28,680 bases of DNA from DATGXB01 sp035298905. GTDB lineage: Bacteria > Cyanobacteriota > Cyanobacteriia > Cyanobacteriales > Nostocaceae. Where the stretch lies: assembly GCA_035298905.1 (NCBI GenBank), contig DATGXQ010000436.1, positions 1 to 28,680 of the forward strand, read 5' to 3'. The first letter of the stretch is position 1, and each line of letters opens with the position of its first letter. Shown in pieces: positions 1 to 7,135 of the stretch. The notes below the pieces were generated by a model. It searched no databases. It was not told where the DNA came from and saw nothing but the letters and a program-made list of their open reading frames with translations. The position numbers were made by a program, and so were the translations under genes.

Positions 1-65
1 GTGTCCCCACCCCGATCAGGTTAGGCTTGTGCCATTGGGTTTGTTCACGTTTCATTTAAGATTGC

Positions 66-156
66 TACAGCAGGGAACAGGGAACAGGGTTGAAACTCCT
101 TTAGCATCGGGCTTTGTTATTAACTTCTGTACTTCATTTACCCCAAACGTGCTGTA
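66..156 (-). repeat. Small dispersed element with TACAGCA/TGCTGTA ends, copy 1 (reverse orientation)
   Basis: On the minus strand this 91-bp stretch starts with TACAGCA and ends with TGCTGTA, a perfect 7-bp terminal inverted repeat. Inside lie GGTAAATGA, AACAAAG, and an array of two CTGTTCC-type heptamers just before the right end. The same layout recurs at 6019-6123 and 16264-16354, and the 16264 copy has exactly the same length. No coding capacity is visible. It resembles the small non-autonomous repeats common in Nostoc genomes, but I cannot name a family. Confidence 0.75.
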
Positions 157-494
157 TATTCTCTGCCCGGAATTCCCCCTTCTCTATCCTGATAAGTTAG
201 CTGGCAAATTCAAGAAGGCAGTAAATCGTAACAAAGGATTTTTGAACTTTTTGTATTAGCTTATACCGTTTTCGGATTCAGGCTTGGCACTCAAGTCCCA
301 TCAAAACTTTTCCCCGAAAATTGACTAGAGAAATCACTGATGGAGCAGCGTTTAGGAGTAATTATTAATAAATAATTAATTTCCCGCAAAAACCGAAAAC
401 GAACTCAACTATTTGCCAGGAAAAACATGAAACTTTTATGGTAACTTTGCCAAATAACTGCTAAAATCTCATGAATAACGAGATAAAGATGACC

Positions 495-519
495 AGGTAA
501 TTTACCTAGCAAATTACCT
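495..519. repeat. Perfect 9-bp inverted repeat in the hetR leader
   Basis: AGGTAATTT (495-503) and AAATTACCT (511-519) are exact reverse complements around a 7-nt spacer. No T-run follows, so an intrinsic terminator is unlikely. It may be a protein-binding palindrome or a leader hairpin about 490 nt before the hetR ATG. It does not match the known HetR target (GGGTCTAACCC-like). Confidence 0.6.
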
Positions 520-573
520 AACAGTTTCACTCAAATAGCAAAACGGCAGATCCAGTTTTGAGTGCAATCTTAA

Positions 574-606
574 TTCACAAAGCTTTCAGGCATTGTGCTT
601 TGTGAA
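574..606. repeat. Perfect 10-bp hairpin in the hetR leader
   Basis: TTCACAAAGC (574-583) pairs exactly with GCTTTGTGAA (597-606) across a 13-nt loop. The stem ends about 395 nt before the hetR start. There is no downstream T-run. It would fold in any transcript starting at distal hetR promoters, so a role in RNA stability, processing or attenuation is possible but unproven. Confidence 0.6.
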
Positions 607-1001
607 CTAAGCCTCGATGCTACCTGTTTGCAAGTAAACACCGCTAAAATACACCAGAGAGTTTTTAACTGGGTTTAGCACAATAACCGACGATAGGTTA
701 AAAATCAGGTGCAGCTGGTGAGCAAATAGGTAAAGAGAGGAGATAAATACAGGGAGTTAAAAGCTAAGTAGAGTGAAGATTGCAAATTCTGGCGATCTTT
801 GTTCAAAATACAAAAGCATTTTTCACCCCTAGCAGCAAAACTGGTGTGACATGTCTACGAAAAAACTAAAATTTTTCTCTCAAAAATCAGAATTTAGACT
901 GATTTGCAGTTTGAGGAAAAGACATATTTTGCCATTTGGTGTATACTGATGAATTTAATTTCTCTCATTGTTGTAAACGTGATTTTAGTCTCTCTGTCAA
1001 T

Positions 1002-1901
1002 ATGAGTAACGACATCGATCTGATCAAGCGTCTTGGCCCCAGTGCGATGGATCAGATCATGCTTTATCTGGCTTTTAGTGCCATGCGGACAAGTGGCCAT
1101 CGGCACGGGGCTTTTTTAGATGCAGCTGCCACAGCTGCCAAGTGTGCAATTTACATGACCTATCTAGAGCAGGGGCAAAACCTGCGGATGACAGGGCATT
1201 TGCACCATCTAGAGCCAAAACGAGTCAAAATCATTGTCGAAGAAGTCAGACAAGCTTTGACTGAGGGAAAATTGTTAAAAATGTTGGGTTCCCAAGAACC
1301 CCGCTATTTAATGCAATTACCCTATGTGTGGATGGAGAAGTTTCCTTGGCAACCGGGAAGATCCCGTGTACCGGGGACAAGTTTGACCAGTGAAGAAAAG
1401 CGACAAATTGAGCAAAAGTTACCCAAAAACTTACCTGATGCTCAGTTAGTAACTTCCTTTGAATTTTTAGAACTGATAGAGTTTTTGCACAAGCGATCGC
1501 AAGAAGAACTCCCACTTCCTCACCAGATGCCTTTGAGCGAAGCTTTAGCAGAACATATCAAGCGCCGTCTGCTGTACTCCGGGACAGTCACCCGCATAGA
1601 TTCTCCTTGGGGAATGCCCTTTTACGCTCTCACCCGTCCCTTTTATGCGCCAGCTGACGAACAAGAGCGTACTTACACCATGGTAGAAGATACCGCCAGG
1701 TATTTTCGGATGATGAAAGATTGGGCAGACCGCCAACCCTATACGATGCGCGCTGTAGAAGAATTGGATATTCCTGCCGAGAAAATGAAACAGGCCATGG
1801 AAGAATTAGACGAAATCATCCGTGCTTGGGCAGATAGATACCACCAAGAGGAGGGTGTGCCAGTAATTTTACAAATGGTCTTTGGCAGAAAAGACGAGTA
1901 G
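1002..1901 (+). CDS. hetR: Heterocyst differentiation master regulator HetR
   Basis: HetR is the dimeric DNA-binding regulator that commits cells to heterocyst formation and is inhibited by the RGSGR signal of PatS/HetN. The product is 299 aa, the standard length, beginning MSNDIDLIKRLGPSAMDQIM. The frame is open for 22 more codons upstream (to 936), but family length and sequence fix the start at 1002. Known functional residues are present: Cys48, Ser152, Ser179, and the inhibitor-contact residues Arg223, Glu253, Glu254 and Asp256. The N-terminal helix-turn-helix part (about 1-98) looks very conserved. Most divergence is in the last 60 residues (about 245-299), the hood region. No strong Shine-Dalgarno sequence precedes the ATG. 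Nothing looks truncated, so a functional protein is expected. Confidence 0.98.
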   Translation: MSNDIDLIKRLGPSAMDQIMLYLAFSAMRTSGHRHGAFLDAAATAAKCAIYMTYLEQGQNLRMTGHLHHLEPKRVKIIVEEVRQALTEGKLLKMLGSQEPRYLMQLPYVWMEKFPWQPGRSRVPGTSLTSEEKRQIEQKLPKNLPDAQLVTSFEFLELIEFLHKRSQEELPLPHQMPLSEALAEHIKRRLLYSGTVTRIDSPWGMPFYALTRPFYAPADEQERTYTMVEDTARYFRMMKDWADRQPYTMRAVEELDIPAEKMKQAMEELDEIIRAWADRYHQEEGVPVILQMVFGRKDE

Positions 1902-1928
1902 ACAGAATCATTAAAGTCCGCTAATACC

Positions 1929-1953
1929 AATTCAAAATTCCAAATTCAAAATT
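1929..1953. repeat. Short AT-rich direct repeat after hetR
   Basis: The 11-mer AATTCAAAATT occurs twice, separated by three bases. Repeats of this composition are frequent in intergenic regions of filamentous cyanobacteria. No function is evident. Confidence 0.5.
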
Positions 1954-2072
1954 AAGAAAGCTAAATTTAATCTAGATTTCGGGGTCTGAGTTGGTACAAG
2001 TCGCTAATTTTTAGCTGGACTAGCTTGAGAAAAGGATCATCTGGGGTTAGAAGTAAATGATGGCTAAAATTG

Positions 2073-2097
2073 TAGGGTTGTAAACCCTACAACCCTA
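2073..2097. terminator. Hairpin between convergent hetR and the 2155-2688 gene
   Basis: TAGGGTTGTA (2073-2082) and TACAACCCTA (2088-2097) form a perfect 10-bp stem with a 5-nt loop. A competing stem, GTAGGGTT (2072-2079) with AACCCTAC (2083-2090), overlaps it. It lies between the 3' ends of two converging genes. It lacks a clear T-tract, so its role as a terminator is inferred from position and stem strength. Confidence 0.45.
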
Positions 2098-2154
2098 TTG
2101 TGGTGAGTAAATGTTGTAGAAATTTGCTCTAAATCCTGGCGTGGTTAACCAAGC

Positions 2155-2688
2155 TCAAATTCCGCTAGTTTTATCACTAGCATCGATACAAACATCCAAC
2201 GCCTGAATCGGAGTTAGATTAATTTCTCGCCGTAACCCAACCACGCACTTAGCAAAATTCACAGGTAGCAAACTACGGCCACAATATCTTAAACTCTCAG
2301 GATTAATAGCTTCTTGAGTGCTTTTGCTGACACCAACAACACAAGTAGCTAAATCTTCGGGACGACGAGCATTCCGACAAGCAGAAAGGGCATCTGTAGG
2401 AGTAATTTTGGTCTGTGCTTTAATTGTGGTGACACAAGCAGACAACTCCACTGGACGCAAAGCACCGGCACAACCTTGAGCAGCCGGTTGTGCTGTCAAG
2501 CCTGTACCCAGCAGTTTAGCTACACAATATCGATACTCATTGTTGTAATAAGCATCACTCACAGCCACACTTGGTAAACTGGAGAGCAACAACCCAGCTA
2601 TAGCTAAACCTGATGCTGTCATCTTGCTATAGAAAGAATTATTTAGCTGCTTGTGAAAACTATTAATGTCTTTTTTGGTGGAAAACAT
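2155..2688 (-). CDS. Small secreted Cys-containing repeat protein, unknown function
   Basis: I do not recognise a named family. The 177-aa product starts at the ATG at 2688, chosen because GGAGGT sits 7 nt upstream; an in-frame TTG at 2703 overlaps that ribosome site and is unlikely. A hydrophobic stretch (SGLAIAGLLLSSLPSVAV, about residues 25-42) after a basic N-terminus looks like a signal peptide, so the mature protein should be exported. The rest is an imperfect repeat of about 35-40 residues with the pattern C-x4-RP-x2-L-x2-CV, giving regularly spaced cysteines (for example YRYC, LSACV, LATCVVG, FAKCVVG). Similar short Cys-repeat exported proteins occur in cyanobacteria without a known role. 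It is transcribed divergently from rpsD. Confidence 0.8.
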   Translation of the reverse strand: MFSTKKDINSFHKQLNNSFYSKMTASGLAIAGLLLSSLPSVAVSDAYYNNEYRYCVAKLLGTGLTAQPAAQGCAGALRPVELSACVTTIKAQTKITPTDALSACRNARRPEDLATCVVGVSKSTQEAINPESLRYCGRSLLPVNFAKCVVGLRREINLTPIQALDVCIDASDKTSGI

Positions 2689-2695
2689 ATTTTGT

Positions 2696-2701
2696 ACCTC
2701 C
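2696..2701 (-). promoter_or_regulatory. Ribosome binding site deciding the start of the 2155-2688 gene
   Basis: On the minus strand GGAGGT lies 7 nt before the ATG at 2688, ideal Shine-Dalgarno spacing. It overlaps the codons following the alternative TTG start, which argues for the ATG. Confidence 0.75.
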
Positions 2702-2956
2702 AAACACCCTCAGTTATGCTAACGTAGAATCTGCCGTAAATCGCCCAGAATACCAGCCTAATGATCAAATATGGGATGATTTCTCAAGTTATCATCTCCC
2801 ACAGATATTAAGAAATAGCATCTACTCTACAGGCACTGATCAAGACTATCGCTGTTCGGAAAAAACCTGATCAGGACAGATGTTAGCGTTTTGAGAGTGA
2901 TGTGTAATAATGGTAGTTCTGGGTAAAGTTTAAACAGGAATAGATTAAGGAAACTC

Positions 2957-3565
2957 ATGTCCCGATACAGAGGGCCACGCCTGAGAATCACACGTCGCTT
3001 AGGCGAATTGCCAGGATTAACTCGTAAAAGCGCTAGACGCGCTTATCCCCCCGGCCAACATGGTCAAAACCGCAAAAAGCGTTCTGAGTACGCTATCCGT
3101 CTAGAGGAAAAGCAAAAACTCCGCTTAAACTATGGTTTGACCGAGAAGCAACTGCTACGTTATGTCCGTAAAGCTAGACGTGTAACTGGTTCTACCGGAC
3201 AGGTGTTACTACAACTGTTAGAAATGCGTTTGGATAACACCATTTTCCGTATGGGTATGGCTCCCACCATCCCTGCTGCTCGTCAATTGGTCAACCACGG
3301 TCATGTGACTATCAATGGTAAGGTAGTGAATATCGCCAGCTACCAAGTCCGTCCCGGTGAAGAAATTGCCGTCAGAAATAGAGAAGCATCTCGGAAGTTA
3401 GTGGAAGCTAATTTACAATACCCTGGTTTAGCAAACCTCCCCAGTCACTTAGAGTTTGATAAAAACAAGTTAGTGGGTAAGGTCAACGGGGTAATTGAAA
3501 GAGAATGGGTAGCTCTGCAAGTTAATGAGCTACTAGTGGTAGAATACTACTCACGTCAAGCGTAA
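2957..3565 (+). CDS. rpsD: 30S ribosomal protein S4
   Basis: S4 binds 16S rRNA and nucleates assembly of the small subunit body. The 202-aa product has the usual bacterial/chloroplast S4 layout: N-terminal basic region beginning MSRYRGPRLRITRRLGELPG with the RRAYPPGQHGQ motif, then an S4 RNA-binding domain (about residues 92-155) containing RLDNTIFRMGMAPTIPAARQ and HGHVTINGKVVNIASY. AAGGAA about 6 nt before the ATG acts as ribosome binding site. It stands alone here, as S4 often does in cyanobacteria, rather than within a ribosomal operon. The 391-bp space to the neighbouring start on the left makes it likely to have its own promoter. Confidence 0.98.
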   Translation: MSRYRGPRLRITRRLGELPGLTRKSARRAYPPGQHGQNRKKRSEYAIRLEEKQKLRLNYGLTEKQLLRYVRKARRVTGSTGQVLLQLLEMRLDNTIFRMGMAPTIPAARQLVNHGHVTINGKVVNIASYQVRPGEEIAVRNREASRKLVEANLQYPGLANLPSHLEFDKNKLVGKVNGVIEREWVALQVNELLVVEYYSRQA

Positions 3566-3641
3566 TAGTCATTTGTCCTTAGTCATTTGTCATTGGTGGT
3601 TTAGGAAAACCTCATGACTAATGACTAGTGACCAATGACTA
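3566..3641. terminator. Long heptamer-built hairpin between rpsD and moaA
   Basis: Two 28-nt arms (3566-3593 and 3614-3641) built from TAGTCATT-type units are complementary at 24 of 28 positions, with a small inner stem GGTTT/AAACC in the loop. The left arm begins right after the rpsD stop and the right arm overlaps the moaA stop codon. A bidirectional terminator or 3'-end stabiliser is likely. The units are the kind of heptanucleotide repeats spread through Nostoc genomes. Confidence 0.65.
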
Positions 3642-4625
3642 ACCCCCAATTTGGGACATAGTACGGCTATATGTACCAGTAGTACCAGTGTCGCGCTGTT
3701 TAAAGTTAATTTCTGGTTTGATTGCTAATATTTGCTGAACTTGGGCTTGGAGTTCTTTGGTGCTAATGCCGGCTCGTAAAGAAGATTTTAAATCGAGTTG
3801 TCCAGTTTCATTTAATAAACAAGGCCGTAACCAACCATCGGCAGAAAGACGCATCCGGTTACAACGATCGCAAAAACATTCGGACATTTGACTGATAAAT
3901 CCTAATGTTCCCTTCGCTCCAGGAATTTGGAACACATCAGCAGGACCGTTACCACAAATTTGAGCTTCTGTCAAACCCCATTTTTGGCGGATTTGTTGAC
4001 GTAAATCATGAGAGGAAATCCAACCGCGATCGCCAAATAAATCTCCGTTACCAATAGGCATAAATTCAATAAATCGGACGTGCCAGTTTTTGTCAATTGT
4101 TAAGGCGGCTAAATCTAAAATTTCGTGGTCATTGACACCGGGAATTACTACCACATTTAATTTTAAAGGGTTAAATCCCACCCTATAGGCGGCTTGAATA
4201 CCGTTCCAAACTTGTTGCCAGCGTTTTTGACCTTGATAACCGATAATTTGCTCAAAGGTGTCTGGGTCAAGGGAATCGAGACTAATATTAATCCGTTTTA
4301 AACCAGCATTGTACAGGTCTTGAGCGATCGCTGCAAGTAAGAACCCGTTGGTAGTCATGGATAAGTCTTGAGTTGCCGGTAGAGAAGCGATTTTTTGCAC
4401 TATCTCCACCACACGGGGACGCAGTAGCGGTTCTCCTCCTGTGAGACGAAACCGGGTAAAACCTACAGGGATAAAGACTTCTTGAATGAGGGTGAGAAGT
4501 TCCTCATCAGTTAATAGTTGCTGCTTGAGGATATAGTCTAGTTCTGCCCCCTCTGGCATACAGTACAGACAGCGAAAATTACAGCGATCGATTAAACTAA
4601 TGCGGAGGTAGTCTACCTGGTTCAT
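3639..4625 (-). CDS. moaA: GTP 3',8-cyclase MoaA (molybdenum cofactor biosynthesis)
   Basis: MoaA is a radical SAM enzyme that, with MoaC, turns GTP into cyclic pyranopterin monophosphate, the first step of Mo cofactor synthesis. The 328-aa product carries the radical SAM cluster motif Cys15-x3-Cys19-x2-Cys22 (DRCNFRCLYC), the LTGGEPLLR motif, and the C-terminal second-cluster motif Cys252-x2-Cys255-x13-Cys269 (FCDRCNRMRLSADGWLRPCL). The protein ends in the Gly-Gly typical of active MoaA. The start is the ATG at 4625, which gives the family N-terminus MNQVDYLRISL; a TTG six codons upstream (4643) is open but lacks a ribosome site. It lies 47 bp downstream of the MFS gene on the same strand and may be read through from it, though function does not link it to siderophores. 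Nitrate reductase is one likely cofactor user. Confidence 0.96.
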   Translation of the reverse strand: MNQVDYLRISLIDRCNFRCLYCMPEGAELDYILKQQLLTDEELLTLIQEVFIPVGFTRFRLTGGEPLLRPRVVEIVQKIASLPATQDLSMTTNGFLLAAIAQDLYNAGLKRINISLDSLDPDTFEQIIGYQGQKRWQQVWNGIQAAYRVGFNPLKLNVVVIPGVNDHEILDLAALTIDKNWHVRFIEFMPIGNGDLFGDRGWISSHDLRQQIRQKWGLTEAQICGNGPADVFQIPGAKGTLGFISQMSECFCDRCNRMRLSADGWLRPCLLNETGQLDLKSSLRAGISTKELQAQVQQILAIKPEINFKQRDTGTTGTYSRTMSQIGG

Positions 4626-4672
4626 TTTTTTGCTAGAAAGCAAGAGAGAGGCTGAACTTCTAGGTTAACAAA

Positions 4673-5977
4673 TTAGAGGCGATCGCCAGAGGTGGAAAGG
4701 AAGCGATAACCAAATAAACCAACCAAGAACATACATAAAGCACAAACAACGTAGATTAAAGCCATCCCAGCACCTTGATTAGTTCCAAATATGCCACCAA
4801 ACAGCCAGGCAAGACTACCATTCGCTTTCATTCCTGGTTCAAACACCTGATCGGCAAGGAGTCCAGAAATCAGATAAGCTAGGGCTGAGGATAGTTGCAA
4901 AAAGAGCGATCGCGCTGCAAAAACTCTTCCCTGTACTTGGGGAGGTACTTGTTTTAACCAAATGACATTTTCGCAACTGCCATTTAAAGGAAAATTCAAA
5001 GAAGAACAAAACTGAGAACCAATCCAAACTAAATTGTGATTCGTTAATCCAAATACGGTTTTGCTTAAACCAGCACCCATCATTCCCCAGAAAAAGCCTT
5101 GAATTGGTTGTTTTGTCCCACCCCAGGTACTAATAATTAATGCACCAATCACGCCACCTAAACCCGCAGCAGAGGCTAAACTACCCAAAAGCACCGTATT
5201 ATTTTGCGATCGCGCCAAAATCATCGGTGTATATAAAGAACCACCCAAATCATGAAAAAACCAAAATAATAAACCTGTAATTAATAAAGCTAACAGACTT
5301 TTCTGGGATTTAATATAACGCCAACCATAACTTAATTCTTGCCAAATATTTGCTAATTCTGGAGACTGATTTTCAGGATTTTTTTCTTTTGGAGGTTGGG
5401 GAATATGAACTAAAATTACACTGCTAATTGCATAACTAAAAGTCAAGATATCAAGGAAACCAATGCCGATTAAACCAATTATATGATAGAGATATCCTGA
5501 TAAAGCCGGAGCGATAATTTTAGAACCATAATTTGCTAAAAATTCCAAACTACTAGCACGAGTATAATGCTTTTCTGTAACCATTAAACTCACAGAAGCA
5601 GAGTAAGCTAAGGACTGTAAGCCGCTAAAAATTCCTGTAAGAGAACTGGTAAGATAAAGATGCCAAATTTGTAAATTATTAGTCCAGTACAGCAGCAAGA
5701 TAATAATTGTTGTCCCTACAGCTACCGTATCACCCACTAACATTAGTAACTTGCGGTGATAACGGTCTACAATTACCCCACTAATGAGAGCGATCGCTAT
5801 ACTAGGAAGTAGGGAAAAAAAGCCCATCAGGGTGAGAGAAGTCGCTTGGCCTGTAAATTCCCAAATCCAGATATTAATAGCAAAGCTGGTCATACTGCTG
5901 CCAATAGTTGATATCAGTTGACCAAACCAAATAATTAAAAAACTACTTAAATAACCAAGTTCAGATTTTATTTTCAT
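4673..5977 (-). CDS. MFS transporter, EntS-like; probable siderophore exporter
   Basis: A 434-aa major facilitator superfamily protein with repeated hydrophobic segments consistent with 12 membrane helices. It starts with an amphipathic N-terminus followed by FLIIWFGQLISTIGSSMTSFAI, and the loop between helices 2 and 3 has the motif-A-like GVIVDRYHRKLLML. The arrangement resembles the MFS_3 group that contains the enterobactin exporter EntS and many cyanobacterial homologues. Its place behind a ferric-siderophore receptor and binding protein, opposite a siderophore-type NRPS cluster, makes export of the new siderophore the best guess; the substrate cannot be read from sequence. The ATG at 5977 has no strong Shine-Dalgarno. 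A palindromic GATAA-N2-TTATC lies 26-37 bp upstream. Confidence 0.85.
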   Translation of the reverse strand: MKIKSELGYLSSFLIIWFGQLISTIGSSMTSFAINIWIWEFTGQATSLTLMGFFSLLPSIAIALISGVIVDRYHRKLLMLVGDTVAVGTTIIILLLYWTNNLQIWHLYLTSSLTGIFSGLQSLAYSASVSLMVTEKHYTRASSLEFLANYGSKIIAPALSGYLYHIIGLIGIGFLDILTFSYAISSVILVHIPQPPKEKNPENQSPELANIWQELSYGWRYIKSQKSLLALLITGLLFWFFHDLGGSLYTPMILARSQNNTVLLGSLASAAGLGGVIGALIISTWGGTKQPIQGFFWGMMGAGLSKTVFGLTNHNLVWIGSQFCSSLNFPLNGSCENVIWLKQVPPQVQGRVFAARSLFLQLSSALAYLISGLLADQVFEPGMKANGSLAWLFGGIFGTNQGAGMALIYVVCALCMFLVGLFGYRFLSTSGDRL

Positions 5978-6002
5978 GTAGGCTATCTCGGATTTATATC
6001 CT

Positions 6003-6014
6003 GATAAAATTATC
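6003..6014. promoter_or_regulatory. Weak candidate Fur-type palindrome upstream of the MFS gene
   Basis: GATAA and TTATC (6003-6014) form a palindrome with two central bases, like adjoining Fur hexamers (GATAAT). It sits 26-37 bp before the MFS start. AT-rich sequence makes chance matches common, so this is weak. Confidence 0.3.
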
Positions 6015-6018
6015 TTTA

Positions 6019-6123
6019 TACAGCATATTTCTGGTAAATGAGGTACAAATTTTAGTCACAAAGCTTTATCCTAATAAACTTTCAACTCTGTTCCCTGTTC
6101 CCTGTTCCCTGTTCCCTGCTGTA
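6019..6123 (+). repeat. Small dispersed element with TACAGCA/TGCTGTA ends, copy 2
   Basis: This 105-bp copy begins TACAGCA and ends TGCTGTA. It shares GGTAAATGAGGTACAAATTT and ACAAAGCTTTAT with the copy at 16264-16354 and has four CTGTTCC heptamers instead of two, which accounts exactly for the 14-bp length difference. It overlaps the 3' end of the binding-protein gene and supplies its last codons and stop. Confidence 0.8.
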
Positions 6124-7102
6124 TTTCACTGAGCAAATATTTAGACAAGTCATCTAAAATGGCATTAGCTGAAAGAATATTACCAAATATCCAATAACTA
6201 GAATCTACAAGGTAAATTCGTTTATTTTTTGATGCTTTTAGCTGTTGCCATAACTCATGTTTTTGATATTTTTTAAATAATTCCTTTGCACCAGGGTCTA
6301 CAGCGACAAAGAAAAAATCTGCATCTAGTAAATCAATGCGTTCAAAACTAACTATAATGAAATTATCACTAGGTTGCTTAATTAATTTCCGTTGTTCTTC
6401 TGGTAGAGAAAGACCTATCTCTGACAAAATACTACCAGGAAAAGAAAATTGAGAACGAAACTCTGCACTTTGAACTTGTCCATGAAAACGACCAATAGAA
6501 ACTTTGATTTGATTTAATTTCTCTCCTAATGCTATTTTTAAATCTTCTATTCGTTTTTGATATTGAGTGATAAGCTTTTCTGCTTGTTCGCTTCTTCCTA
6601 ATATCCTCCCAGTCTCTCTTAGGGCATCTTTCCAATAAATTTGATTGTACTTTAACTTGATTACTGGAGCGATTTGGGAAAATAAATTGTAGCTTTCTGA
6701 ACTTAAATTATATAAACCAATAATCAAATCTGGATACAAATAGACTATTTTTTCTATATTTAATTGATTTTCTTTACCTATGTAATTTACACCCTCCATT
6801 TGCTGGCCTAAAAAGTTAGCTTTGCTACCAATAAAACCTGGATCTGGTGATGCAATTGGTTTTAATCCTAATGCTAAAACTATTTCTAAACTTACCTGAT
6901 CCGTAACTAAAATACGCTGAGGCTTGATTGGGACACAAGTTTCTCCCAATTCATGTTTAACTAACTGACATTCTGGATTGCGTAAACTGGCCTTGAGCAA
7001 ATTTGGCTTTTGGTAAAGATGACTATGACAAGCCGTTACCAGGATTAGTGATATAGCCGCCACAATCAATAATTTCAGATAGTAAAAATAGCTTTTGTGC
7101 AT
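6071..7102 (-). CDS. Iron-siderophore ABC transporter substrate-binding lipoprotein (FecB/FepB-like)
   Basis: The 343-aa product resembles periplasmic binding proteins for ferric siderophores, which hand the iron complex to an inner-membrane ABC permease. A hydrophobic signal peptide ends in the lipobox LVTAC (Cys about residue 25), so it should be lipid-anchored. The family features RILVTDQVSLEIVLALGLKPIA, then IEKIVYLYPDLIIG, are clear. The ATG at 7102 is preferred; a TTG four codons upstream is also open. It lies 33 bp after the sucrase/ferredoxin-like gene, probably in one transcript. No permease or ATPase gene is in the window, so it must use a transporter encoded elsewhere. The last residues (QQGTGNREQGTELKVY) are encoded by a dispersed repeat of GGGAACA heptamers, so the C-terminus is a recent extension or replacement; the fold looks otherwise complete. 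Confidence 0.87.
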   Translation of the reverse strand: MHKSYFYYLKLLIVAAISLILVTACHSHLYQKPNLLKASLRNPECQLVKHELGETCVPIKPQRILVTDQVSLEIVLALGLKPIASPDPGFIGSKANFLGQQMEGVNYIGKENQLNIEKIVYLYPDLIIGLYNLSSESYNLFSQIAPVIKLKYNQIYWKDALRETGRILGRSEQAEKLITQYQKRIEDLKIALGEKLNQIKVSIGRFHGQVQSAEFRSQFSFPGSILSEIGLSLPEEQRKLIKQPSDNFIIVSFERIDLLDADFFFVAVDPGAKELFKKYQKHELWQQLKASKNKRIYLVDSSYWIFGNILSANAILDDLSKYLLSEIQQGTGNREQGTELKVY

Positions 7103-7135
7103 TGATTCGTTCAATGAAATTAATTGATTTATTGA

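Larger units (their letters stand above)
157..1001 (+). promoter_or_regulatory. Long non-coding leader and promoter region of hetR
   Basis: About 845 bp with no convincing gene lie upstream of hetR. In Anabaena PCC 7120, hetR is known to be transcribed from several start sites up to about 730 bp before the gene, so a leader of this size is expected. The sequence holds two perfect hairpins (495-519 and 574-606). I found no exact NtcA site (GTA-N8-TAC) and no TCCGGA DIF-type -35 element, so the promoters themselves cannot be placed. Confidence 0.6.

Noticed and set aside
29..259. 76-aa open frame at the left end
   Set aside because: It runs through the dispersed element at 66-156, has no ribosome site and no recognisable protein features.
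360..650. Near-matches to NtcA sites, such as GTA-N8-TAA at 358-371 and around 633
   Set aside because: None has the exact GTA-N8-TAC form with a well-placed -10 box, and such near-matches are common in AT-rich DNA.
936..1001. 22-codon N-terminal extension of hetR
   Set aside because: Family length (299 aa) and the conserved MSNDIDLIKRL start place the beginning at 1002.
4626..4643. TTG start giving a longer MoaA
   Set aside because: No ribosome site, and the family N-terminus begins at the ATG at 4625.
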